Positions 11,801-23,800 of a stretch of 64,000 nt of DNA are shown here, one piece after another. Below the pieces are notes generated by a model. It did no database searches. It was not told the origin of the DNA and saw only the letters and a list, made by a program, of their open reading frames with translations. Both the position numbers and the translations under genes were made by a program. The stretch comes from Terebella lapidaria (lineage: Eukaryota; Annelida; Polychaeta; Terebellida; Terebellidae). The stretch's first letter is position 1; each line of letters starts with the position of its first letter. Where the stretch lies: positions 20,912,868-20,976,867 of the forward strand of contig OX424555.1 in assembly GCA_949152475.1 (NCBI GenBank). Direction: 5' to 3'.

Positions 11801-14800
11801 TGGTACGACCCCGAGGACGCCTGGTACCGGTGGTACTTCTGAACGCCGGCGCTGGAGCTTGCACTGTGCTGATGGGGACCATCTTAGCTGAGCTTCACGG
11901 AATAGAGGCCGTGATCGACCTAGGATTTTGTCCCGATGGAGGGAAAACAACCCAGAATGAACCTAAAAGGGAACAGTGGTACCGGGAGGAGAGCGGGAGG
12001 GAGCATGAGCCCCTTACACCAAACTCCACCAAGTGGCGGAACCGGACGCCTGAGCAGCCCGAAACCAGAGTGCACGCCATGCACGCAGAATCGTCGACGA
12101 AGACACCAGAGTGCCCGGAGCATCTAAAACCGCTCCTGGAGGGAATGCATCCGGACTTGACGGAGAAGGAGGTGGAGGTCGTCAGTTGTGTCAACAACCG
12201 CCGTCTAAATGAAGTCACTCGGAAGGATGCGTACCCTCTGCCTTGAGTCGACGAAAGATTTGACATCTTATCAGAAGGACGACGGAGATGGAGTTCGACA
12301 ACCATTGGAGCGAGGCTCATCAGCAGGTGTTCGAGGCACTGCGTCAACCTCTGACCGAGCGCCCCCTGCTGGTGTACCCTGATATGAAGCGTAGCAAGAC
12401 CCAAAGGAGAAGAGGAGGCCTGTCCGACTCAGGAGGAGTGTCCCCTACCCCTGGAGGACTTCTCTGATGAGGATTTGCTTCCTCCGATCAGCGGAGAAGG
12501 ATGGAGCCCAGGAGGACCTCAAGTCAACATCGTATTGGAGGTCCCTGTTGAGCCCGTGATGGAAGATCACTATTGCGGAGATGGAGTCGGGATATTCCAG
12601 ATCTGGGAGGTGCGCCGCCAGGAGGACCCGAGGACGACTGCAGAGCCGACCGAGGAGTCCCTACCTGAAGACCGGAGCCCCCCACGACCGGTGAGCCATC
12701 GGCTAGAAAGGTGGCGATGGATATTCTGGAGCCCGGGACCATCAACAATTTAAAAAGGTGCTGGTTTATCCTTCAAACTGACACCTGGATATCCAACCCG
12801 GACGATGTGACCCCAGTCCGAACCGGAGTCTCAGCAGGAGCGGAGAGAGGCGGAATCCCCGGAGGCCCCCACCCCCGAGGACGACGGACCCCCCGTTCCC
12901 AGAGACTCGGCCCTTACCTACAAGCCCCTAGACCTGAGTTGGTACCTCAAGCCCGTTCCGGAGGAGGAGGACCAACTGCGACCGTATGTGGAGGGCCTGG
13001 GCAGAGCGGTCACTGCTGGAGAGAAGGCCCTGGAGGACCTGGCGTCCACTATAGCCATGGGACGGCGCCACCTGACCCAGGCGGAGGCTCGGCTCCAAGC
13101 CAAGGAGGAGCAGAGACAGCTCGAGGCCGAGGTGCTGCAGCTGCGAGGGGAGGCCTCTCAACGAGAGAAGAGCCACCAGAAGGAGCTGCGGGCCCACGTC
13201 CGAGAGACTAAGCTGCTCCGGGAACAGCTCCGAGCATACACAGACACTCGGGACAGGCTGGCGGAGACGTCCGAAAGCGAGGTGGATCGCCAGTGAAGTG
13301 GAGGGAGAGAGCCCTGTAAACAACAAACAGGCAGGAAAAGACGAAGAAGGAGGAAGAAGAGAAGAGAAGAGAGAGAAAGGATCAACGGGGACGTTGATCT
13401 CCAGAAAGGGTGGAGTTGTAACAAAATACATGCAACTGCCGCGCTAAAAACGTTCGTTAGGAACGGTCACGTGACCTTCAAAGTCCACTTGCGAAGACAC
13501 CGTTCGCGGAAGAACCATTCACGGAAGCACGATTGCGGAAGCATCATCAGCGGAAGCATCGTTCGCGGAAGAACCGTTCGCGGAAGCACGATTGCGGAAG
13601 CATCATCAGCGGAAGCATCAGTCGCGGAAGCACCGTTCGCGGAAGAGGAGCCTTCGCGGAAGAACCGTTCGCGGACGCAGTCTTCACCACATGGAGAAGA
13701 GTGCGGAAGATACGTTCGCGGACGAAGATGCGCGCGCAGCCACCCTGGCTATATAAGGGAGAGCGGACGGCCGCTCTGAGAGCACTGCAACAGTGACATC
13801 GACCGTGGGGAGATCGTCACCGCCACAGCCAAGGGACTCGACGAACTCCGTGCGGACGACTCCTTCTTCAGGGCCTTAGAGTCAACCGGGATTAGACCGA
13901 CTACCTGGAGAAACCATTCGACTAAACGGGACGGGAAACTTCAACGGGAAGGGACAGAGAGACGCCGCCGGCTAAGAACTCTTTTTAGTTGTGCCCTCGT
14001 GCACTATTTTTTTTTGAAATGTGATCATACAGTGCTCCATGTCTGAACTTCATATTTGTACGTCACGTGGGTGACCAGCCATACAATTGTAAGTTGATTT
14101 GATGTATATAAATCTTCAATTTATTTACATCTGAGTTGCTTCTTGCCTAAGTGAAGCCGGTAAGCTACGGAGTGATGATACACCAGCATTGGGGAACGCC
14201 AGATTAGTGACGGCTCTCGAATCACAACGAGCGGGAGTTACATAAAGTCTATACGATCAGAGAAACCAGGTTTTTTGGGCCACACCGAAAACAAGTCATT
14301 ACCAAACGTCACACAATATACTACGATGTTCCACATCATCAAATAATCATAGGCTCGCTGTGATATTATGATATCATACATTGATGTAGGAAACTTACAT
14401 AATCCGGGTATCCCGACTTTGAACGATACTCCACGTTTGACGCTCGTTCCAGCCTTGTGACTGCATAGAAAGTAATCGATGTATGACAAATCTATGACCA
14501 CCTAATTTAAATGCAAACCCCTCCCCCCGCCATGGTGTGTCTTTACCTGAAGCTGAAGGTTCTACTTAGAGTTTTGGACACGACAAATGGCTGGTTGCCT
14601 TTGCCAACGCTGTTGTTATCAAATGTTTGTGTATGTACAACCACGGGTTTAGCCGTGGATTTCTTTGCCGCTTGTAGGTCATATTTAACATCAATCACTC
14701 TCCAGGCCGAGTCAGCGATGCCTGGGCAATCGCAGAATTTTGCTGCAAGGAAAATTCCACATTTGAATTCTGTACAAAATACAAATCGTACCCATCACAA

Positions 14801-17800
14801 TCACAATCTTTGACATAATCCCTTACTGTCAGTGATTGTCATCATTTACGATGGTTTTAGTTTCGGAGATAATATAGTTGAATGGGGCAAACGCCCGCTA
14901 AGTATCAGATGAGCACTTACAATTCCTATATTCATTTGCAACCTGACTGATTTAAACTGTAACATTATTGGCAAAAGACATTAAGTGTTCTGTTGTGTCA
15001 TCTGTCTTTTGGTTGTGTCATCATGAACTTTATTCTCACCTGCCAGTATTTCAAGAAGTCGTTCTTTTTAAATTGTTGGTTGTTGGACAGTTGTATAATA
15101 ATTCAAACAGCAGAGACAACCATTTTTTACATCATGTCCAGCACAGATGACACGGGTGTAGATTAAAATATAAATCGGATTGTTTTCCTATTCCCGTCGT
15201 ATTTTCCACTGTCTTACACGTTGTATTAATTTAACTTGAATGCCATTAGTAACTAGACTATCAGAGATTGATAACCCTCGCCCTATTGATTCAGTCATTG
15301 TATTTCCAGTTATGGTTCAGCTGATAACCCTCAATTGTTTCGACCTTGCACGGTGATAGCAGCTTTGGTCTTATGACCGGATGGTGTTTCTTGGCCAAGA
15401 AAAATAGAGCAGGCGAAAATTTTCATGAATATAGAAGGTTTATTGCGATCTTCCGATGCTGACCCCTTTCTGGATCTTTAACTGGATTATTTACGCTGAC
15501 CTCCCAAACTTCACAAGCTCACTCAGACCATGCCGCCAACAGTATGGTTGATATTCATTCGAATATCGGCAGTGCTTACAGCTATTTGATATTCCCAAAT
15601 CGGTGCTCTGAGCTTAGGATCCCTAAATATTCGACCTTGGACATAAATAAAAAAATTTGGTCGTAATACAATCAAACTTATATGAAATTAAGGGGAAATG
15701 GCCGTATAAAAATACAAAATTGGGCATAGAAAAATACAAGAATACATGTCGTTGGAAAATTCATCTTGACAAGAACCAAACTAATAGCCATTTATTTACA
15801 TTGAGTGACTCGAACACAATTGCCATTTAAAAGATTTATTTGGACTAGGTGTGGTGGACACGCTAATACTGATTGAATATATATGACGAATTAAGCCAGA
15901 AGACCAACTTAATTGTCAGACCCTGTATATAGTAATTGACATAACACAATACAATTGAACAAATCACAAAACTTGGTAATTGGCAGAACACAGATATAGT
16001 AGTGGACATAACACAACAAACACATCACAAAACTACATTTATCGATGAAACTAAACAATGTCTACTCAGTCTATGAAACCAAAATAGAAGACCAGCTTGG
16101 TTTCTTTGAAACACCTTGATTAACATATATGCGAACAGTACAGATATCTACAATATAGTGGATAACATTCTGGGCTAACACAAACATCTTGGCGAAACAC
16201 CATATGCATGAGGAATTGTATAGGAGGTGGTTGGGGAGGAGGCGGTAGAAAATTGAGAATTTTTTCTTTGATAATATCAATATGGCGGACCCGGAAGTTT
16301 ATGGTGGAAGGGGGTAGCCGCAAAGGATGATGGGAAAGGAAGGAACCGTAATTTCTCGTATATTATTTCGTTAAAAGATGTTAGCACCACACCAACGTCC
16401 CTCTGTAAATAAAAAGCTTTATTGCATAAAGCATTATTTATTTACATTGAGTGACTCGAACACAATTGCCATTTAAAAGATTTATTTGGACTAGGTGTGG
16501 TGGACACGCTAATACTGATTGAATATATATGACGAATTAAGCCAGAAGACCAACTTAATTGTCAGACCCTGTATATAGTAATTGACATAACACAATACAA
16601 TTGAACAAATCACAAAACTTGGTAATTGGCAGAACACAGATATAGTAGTGGACATAACACAACAAACACATCACAAAACTACATTTATCGATGAAACTAA
16701 ACAATGTCTACTCAGTCTATGAAACCAAAATAGAAGACCAGCTTGGTTTCTTTGAAACACCTTGATTAACATATATGCGAACAGTACAGATATCTACAAT
16801 ATAGTGGATAACATTCTGGGCTAACACAAACATCTTGGCGAAACACCGGCAAACAGAACGACATGGAATGGAATGAAGAGTGCTGGGTGGAATGAAATGG
16901 AAAGTGATGCGGCAAGATGGGAGAAATCAGAACCTATGTATAGACCAAGGCAGGCTTGATATAGGATTGATATGCAGAAGACTTCCAGCGGCCCACTAAG
17001 GCAATCTGGGTTTTGGACTGGCCGCTGGCAGCCATATCGGTGGTTTTGCCAATACGGAAGGAATGGGTGTTAAAGAGGGTGGACTGGAACCCAGAGAGAG
17101 ATAAGTGGTTGTGAAGCCAAGTCTGCACTGTACGCCGTTTGACTGGAGCTCCCGTGCTGTGGATAAACGCTGGTCCCATAGAGGAACCACGAAGCGATTT
17201 ATACCGTGACCACGCACGAACTGGACATGATGAGTCGTTTGTTGCACGGAGACCCAAGTGATGGAGACCGTGTTGGGAGTGCTTGAAGGAGCTGAAAGTG
17301 ATAATGAGAACTTTTCCTGAATGGTCGCTTGTTATTCGAAGCTGATGTGCATGCAGTGTGTGGGTTGAATTATTCCCGAGACAAGCCTCACCGACTCTCA
17401 GTGCTGCATGGTACATGACACAGAACATCGCTGTTACCAAACGCCGATCATATCGGGATGGTTGATGCTGCCTCACAGATGGCAAGAGCTGGAGGAGGAT
17501 GTCGAGGGTGATTGGCTGTCTAGTGGTAGGAGGTGGATCAGACTTGGCATATGAGGCGAGCAATTTGTTGATCATGAATGATTTGGCAGGGTTTGAATGA
17601 CCAGAAAGTTCCTGCATAAAGCCGATGGCTGACAGATGGGAGCGAATGGAGTTAGCTTTTAGGTGGTTGTCGTGAAGGTGAACAGCATACATTGCTACTT
17701 GCCGAGGGTTAGCTGGGGGTCGAGAGTGTAGCTGCTTCCTCAGGAACCTTTTGAAGGAGCGCCAAGCTCGCTTGTAAGTCACTTGAGCAGATGTTGACAG

Positions 17801-20800
17801 TGAAGCCATGGCGTCCTTTTTCATTCGAGTTTGAAGTTCCCGGGCAGCAGATGAGGGGGAATCGGGGTAGGAGACGGATCCATATTGTAGTGCTGCAGCA
17901 TTTCTTTGGAGACCTTAAAACGAGAAATGGCATCAGGTAAATGGTTGGAAACACCTGGGATATGATTAGCTTTGAGGCTTATGTTATGGCGAATGAGAGT
18001 TAGGACAAGAGCCCTAACAATCTTGAGGGCTTGTTTGCTTTTACTAGTTTGGCGATTGATGATGTCTTTGACGGCCTGATTGTCTGTACTAAAGAGTATG
18101 TTGCTGTTTTGGATTTGGGAGCCGAATAATGTCATAGAGACATATATTGGGTAGAGTTCCAAGACTGTTATGGAGAGGGAGCCCCAATTTGGTGGGTATG
18201 TACACTGGATCCATTGATTGCGGAAGCAGGCTCCAAAACCTTGCTTACTTGCGTCCGATGCCATACCTAAGGCATCTGAAGGGGTGATATCCAGCGCTCT
18301 GAAGTATGTGACTCCATTATAATGTCGCATGAAATGTAGCCATGTGGTTAGGTCATCTTTCACCTCTTGGGACAGACGAATGAAGTAGTGAGGCTGTTGG
18401 TGTGGTTGGAGCAGATTAATAAGTCGACGCAAGAATGGTCGGGCTGGAACAACAGCTGCTGCGAAGTTGAGTTTCCCAATGAGGGATTCCAGTTGTTTCC
18501 TCGTTATCTTTTTCTGTTGTAGAGTGTGTATGAGAGCCTCTTGATACTCCGTTAATTTTGAAGAGGGGAGCCGAGCCACGTGGTTAACACTGTCTAACTC
18601 AATACCCAGGAAGACTGTGTTTGTTGCAGGGAGAGTAGTCTTTTTTGGTGAAAGGGGGACACCAATGTCTTCACACAGTTTGATGAAGGCTTTGAGGATG
18701 TTGCTGCATGCTTGTTCGTCAGGGGCAAAGAAAATGAAATCATCAATGTAATGTAGGCAACGACCTTTTGCAGGGGGGGTGATGTGCTCGAGGATCGCTT
18801 GGATTGCTGTTGAGAATTTCTCGAAGGTGCTGCATGAGCTTGCACAACCCTGAGGTAAACATTTGTCGAAGTAGAATTTGTTGTGAAATTGCAGGCCTAA
18901 TTTGGGGTAATCAGCAGGCTGGATGGGAATGAGACGGTAGGCATCAGAGATATCGGTTTTAGCCGACATAGCACCCTTAGGGAGTTGCAACAGAATACGG
19001 ATGGCGTCACGGATAGAGGAGTACTTCACTGTCTTGCAACTGTCAGGGATTCCGTCATTAATCGAAGTTCCATCATATGGGTAGGAGAGATTATGAATGA
19101 GTCTGTATTTGCTGGGCTCCGACTTTTTGATGACAGTCAGTGGGGACACATGGAAATTTGGAAATGGTGGAATGTCGAATGGGCCTGCCATTCTTCCTGC
19201 AGAAATTTCAGATGAGAGCTTTTCCATGATAACATCGTGAAATTGATATGTTGATCTGGGGTTTTGGACAAAGTGATTGGTGATTGGGGTAAGATGATGG
19301 AGAGGAAAACCCGAGGTGAAGCCAGCGACTAGAAAGTCTGATGTAGTTGGGTCGTATTGTGCCGACTTGAGATAATATTGTAGGCGGACTGGACTGACTG
19401 GAGTGGTGATTTGAACATTATGACTTGGACGGGTGGACCCCTGTTGATTTTGTTGAGGGCCTGACATGGAGGTCGTGGACAACTGAACTGGAAGTGGAAG
19501 GTTTTGGAGTGGATGTGTTGGAGGAATTGGAGCAGGGTCGGTAGATGGGATGTCTCCCTTGGCACCGGGGGCACTTGTGTTGAAACTGACAGTCCGTGCC
19601 ATTTTCACATCTCTCATTGCGGTTGTGGAAGCGTATGCAGAAACCCTTGGGGATGTTGAGGCCTTCGGCTGTCTTGAGGGGGGAACGAAAGGAATTTGGC
19701 TGTTTCGGTTGTGGACGAAAAAACTGGCGCTGAGAGGGTCCGTACGAAATGAGGAGGTCACTCCGGACAGTTGACCAGGTACAGGGGACGAACTCTCGAT
19801 CGGACCGAAAGTGTCGATCATAGGCCTGCCAGTCGTAGCCCATTTTGTTAAGATCATAGATCTGTTTTTTGTAGGTAAGAAGTTCGGTGACCAATGTAGC
19901 CATTGCTAAAGTGGATTTAGCTGTGTGTAGGTAGATTGATATGTAGGTGTCAAAAGCTACCTGCCAGATATCAAGGGTTAGGTCGGTTTTGGGGTTGTTC
20001 TTGATCAATTTTGTTGAGTTATGTGAACCCTGACGAAGAATGAATTCTGGGGTGGATTTTGATAGATACTGGGGAACGAGAAGGGCTAAGTCAACATAGA
20101 TTTTTTTGAAGGATTTTGTTCTTTAGTTTTGATGACACATTGGCCCCCAAAGCACAACCGAATGAAATGGTGGGATGAGAATTGACTGGAGTCACGTCCG
20201 AGTCCGATGAACTCTCACCAGATGTGGATGATGAACTAGTAGACCGAGATCTACGGTGTTTCCGCTTCTTTTTGCTCCGGGATTTGCGGCGCTTGCTTGG
20301 TGTGGTTGATGAAGAGGTGGAGGGACTTCGTCGGCTGCGTTTGGATCGGTGGTAGGTGTCTGAGGAGGACTCGGAGGATTCTAACTCCTGGACTGAAGGA
20401 GCATTCTCTGATGACTTGTTCCGTGCCCGAGGAGGGGGTCTTGACCTATTTGAGGGTCCTTCATCAGAGCTGGAGGCTGGATCACTGGGAGGGGGGCTCG
20501 ATCGGAGACGGGGACGTGAACGGTCCTCAGCAGCCAGCTTGGAGCGCAATGTGCGCGCTTGTTGGAAGATTGTCTCCAAAGAATTAGTGGCTGGCGGGTC
20601 ATCGTGGTCCTGGGTTTTCTTGGGTCGGCCCATGTTGGCTGATGGGAGGAAAAAAGTAAGACAGTTAATAAAGTTACTAAACGGAAAAAGGAAGAACGGT
20701 AGGATTGGGAGCGGAAGTGGAATGTATGGCCAGATACAATAATTACACGTGAACTATGTATGTTACTCAGTGAACATAAATCCGTAAAATCAATATTAAA

Positions 20801-23800
20801 ATGGCATATTTGACATTAGAAAATGAGATGTGGAAGGGTTAGTGCGGAGCACTGGGTCCATGGAACGTAAACATGGTGCATAACACCCGGTAACCAGGAA
20901 TAATGGAGAACAGGGAGTGCACAGCACTGGAGAGGGTAGGAAATTAGTGCACAGCACTGGAGTAATTGGAAATAGTGCATTGCACTGGAGTAATTGGAAA
21001 TAGTGCACAGCACTGGAAATAGTGCATGGCACTGGAGTAAATGGAATAGTGCATTGCACTGGAAATATTTGGAAATAGTGCATTGCACTGGAATGATGAA
21101 ATAAATTAGGAAGAGGCACCATACCGGAATTGTTAGGATTTGATGCAAGGAGCGATACTATTGGGCTTTCCGATTCATGAAGAGAAGTCCATGCCGGATG
21201 CGGGCAGCATAACGTTGTATTTGGTGTGCATTGAAGTGAATTCCGTCACTCGACCATTCCTCCACTGGGCGGCTGCTGAAACCTTTTACTTTGTTGTGGT
21301 AGAAGCTTTTTCCATTCGAGATGAACTTGCTCACAAAGTTGTTGAAAAGCTGTGTGTTAGCACAGAAAGTTTCCTGGCTGCCTGAAAGTCTTCCTGTCCG
21401 GGGTATGACGCTGTTGATGATACAAGCTTTCACTGAATTAGATGCGCTCAGCCTCAGAGATTCAGCAAAGTCTAACAGAGTTCGGGCGAGTTGCAAACAT
21501 TTACCGGGGTCGACAACTTCGATGTTTGCAAGATCGTTGGACCCTATGTCGAGTAAAACTATGCAAGAGTCCAGTGCTTGTGTTACCGTCAAAATATCCG
21601 ATAGGTTCAAGTCCTCAATCAAGTTTATTTGATCACAATAAGAGTATATGCCTCGGAATTGGTGGTCGATTTCCAAGCTTTCAGCGCCTCGCGTAGCCAG
21701 AACATGCGATTTGATATTGGTGTGTTTAGAATACGATTGTTCAGTCAGATAACAGGAAAGACGTCTGATAAAGCTGTGTCCGATTAGCAAGCAATCCATT
21801 AATGCATAATATCGTTTGTGATCCTTACAAAGCCGCGGAACGCACACGATGAAAGCGGATAGAAAATTGAGAATTTTTTCTTTGATAATATCAATATGGC
21901 GGACCCGGAAGTTTATGGTGGAAGGGGGTAGCCGCAAAGGATGATGGGAAAGGAAGGAACCGTAATTTCTCGTATATTATTTCGTTAAAAGATGTTAGCA
22001 CCACACCAACGTCCCTCTGTAAATAAAAAGCTTTATTGCATAAAGCATTATTTATATGATTTTCATTTTTTTCTGTTGGCATGATAACTGTTTTTTTATC
22101 CGATTTTGAACAAAATCTGGTGGGACCGAGCCATGGGGTACCATTTCATTTCTTGAAATTTCAACGCGATCAGACCAATCCTCTCCGAGACAGACATATA
22201 CAAACTAAACCACAGACAGGCCAACAAGGCGCTAGAGTGAAAATATGTATACTGACCAAAAAAAGAAACGCAACTTTCAATATTATTGTATAATTTCATT
22301 AAAATAAATAGTAATGTCATGCATTTTGTAATACATGAGCATTAAAACATCTAAACAATGACAATCATTCGCAATACTAAGGAATCATCACACCCGTTAA
22401 GCTTTACGGAGCACACAAAGCCACATCTGGCAAAAGTTAGAATGACATGGTTAGTCATTGTTATTATCTGGTGTGGCTATGGATCCCAGGACGACAAATT
22501 TCGTTCAGTTGTGGCTGTCTTCGACGAACTGAGGTCATGTCCTAAAATAAACACTTATTTCAACCCCCATACAATATCGGACCACCATATCTTGCAGTAC
22601 GCACGCGTGAGCATTTCGGTCACCTGTACGACGTCATATTCGTGTTCTACCATATTCGTGTTCTGTTCGTAAATGTGCATGTTTGATATTTTCCACCATA
22701 TCAGTTTCCCACTAAATGCGGAAAAGCCTTTTTTCCTTGGCTCCGTTGGATTCACAACTCGGTGGGTGTTACGTGTGTGAAGGTCACCTTCTTGCAGGCT
22801 ATTACAATCTGTCTTTTCGCTAATCCTGGATTATTTCCAGTCCTAATTCCCGGCTGGCATCCTTGTGGCTGATCGGAAGTGATCACGAAGGTGTAATCGG
22901 CTTCATACGACGTTCAACTCCCGGAGTCGTTCCGTACGGTGTTGCAGGTTTTAGGCATTTTGTTGCATTTCCATTGGCTACAGTATTGCTTCTCAGACAC
23001 CATACAATGGCTCTATGGACGATAAAATCGGATGCCCGGTCTGTGAGGACACATATTTGCTCAGATCATCATATACGCATATTGATGCACCAAACTTGTA
23101 AGGTTTGGTAGCGTTTGCATCGACAATTTGCCCAAAGTTTTGCCGGTTTTTTATATACCCCAAGGAGTACTAAAAGATCACACCATATCTGGGAGTGGCT
23201 GAGTAGTGCAAATGCTCAAAGACAACCATCTACGTAACTTTTGTCGTGTCGTAATTTGTCGCCAACGGAGCGAGTAAATGTGTCGCGACTTTTCCTTTGC
23301 ACTATATAGGCAGTCACAAGGCTCAGATATTTTGAAATACCATTTACAATGATGCAAAAAAATATATATATAGCCCAGTTTCTAAATTGCGTTTCTTTAT
23401 TTGGTCAGTATAGTTTAACCACTCAACAGATACCAACAAACTTGTAAAGATAACCTTGCTATATACAAGATATATCCCAACTATATGCCAAAGAGGATAA
23501 TAGAGCACTTTCTTTTTAGTGAATGCCATCTACTCTTACCGATATTAATCATGGTTATACATGTAGCTCTCGTAGCTTCGCATCTGCTACCTCATGTGTC
23601 AGTGTCAAAAAAGTGATTGGAAAATGAGGCCTCGGATGATGAACTTACCGCACTCCATTCCAGAGTATGTGAACTTGAAGTTTCTGTCTCCGACACCGTG
23701 GTCGTAGTCACTCTCAATTCCGGATAGTGTCCATCGATCCGTGGGTACTACCTCGAACGTTGACCCCAATGCTCCTTTGTTGGTATCGGTTCCCCAGAAA

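Larger units (their letters stand above)
7019..14313 (+). mobile_element. Ty3/Gypsy-type LTR retrotransposon, internally deleted
   Basis: The element is 7295 bp with 894- and 897-bp LTRs (TGT...ACA), a primer-binding site, gag, a DTGA protease and a purine tract before the 3' LTR. Only two short pol scraps remain: a stretch with 'RRLNEVTRKDAYPLP' (start of Gypsy reverse transcriptase) and one with 'WSEAHQQVFEAL' (start of Gypsy RNase H). The catalytic RT core, most of RNase H and the integrase are missing, so it cannot move by itself. The LTRs differ by about ten substitutions and one 3-bp indel (roughly 1%), which points to a fairly recent insertion. The empty site is visible in unit B. Confidence 0.9.
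3461..14742 (-). other. Aerolysin/natterin-like pore-forming module, exons 4-7 of copy A
   Basis: The module is spread over exons 14742-14547, 14460-14399, 6978-6833 and 3605-3461. It shows the family pattern of long amphipathic, Ser/Thr/Val-rich strands. Exon 4 ends in a Thr-Phe-Ser-Phe strand, exon 5 carries 'GVSFKVGIPGL', and exon 6 carries the Tyr-Thr-Trp-Gly-Glu block and the Pro-Tyr-Thr-Arg-Val return strand. The Gypsy element sits in the intron between exons 5 and 6, leaving both splice sites intact. Recognition is by pattern, without a database search. Confidence 0.7.
15795..22054 (-). mobile_element. Ngaro-type tyrosine-recombinase retrotransposon
   Basis: This 6260-bp element is read on the minus strand with order A1 - ORFs - B1 - A2 - B2, the split direct repeat layout of Ngaro/PAT elements. 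A1 (22054-21860) and A2 (16440-16246) are 195 bp and appear identical. B1 (16847-16441) and B2 (16201-15795) are 407 bp and appear identical. A2 and B1 abut directly, while A2 and B2 are separated by 44 unique bp. ORFs encode an SGNH hydrolase, gag, RT-RNase H and tyrosine recombinase; no methyltransferase of the DIRS type is present. Unit B has the uninterrupted site at 42337/42338. Identical repeats imply a recent insertion. Only the gag frameshift argues against it being complete. Confidence 0.92.

Noticed and set aside
16120..16323. Small ORF starting 'RLPPSTINFRVRHIDI' near the Ngaro 3' end
   Set aside because: It is the A2 duplicate of the 5' end of the hydrolase frame and is cut off by the 44-bp spacer; it has no ATG start.
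22358..22672. Possible transposase in the TA-flanked element
   Set aside because: No helix-turn-helix or DDE motif could be found in this or any other frame of the element.
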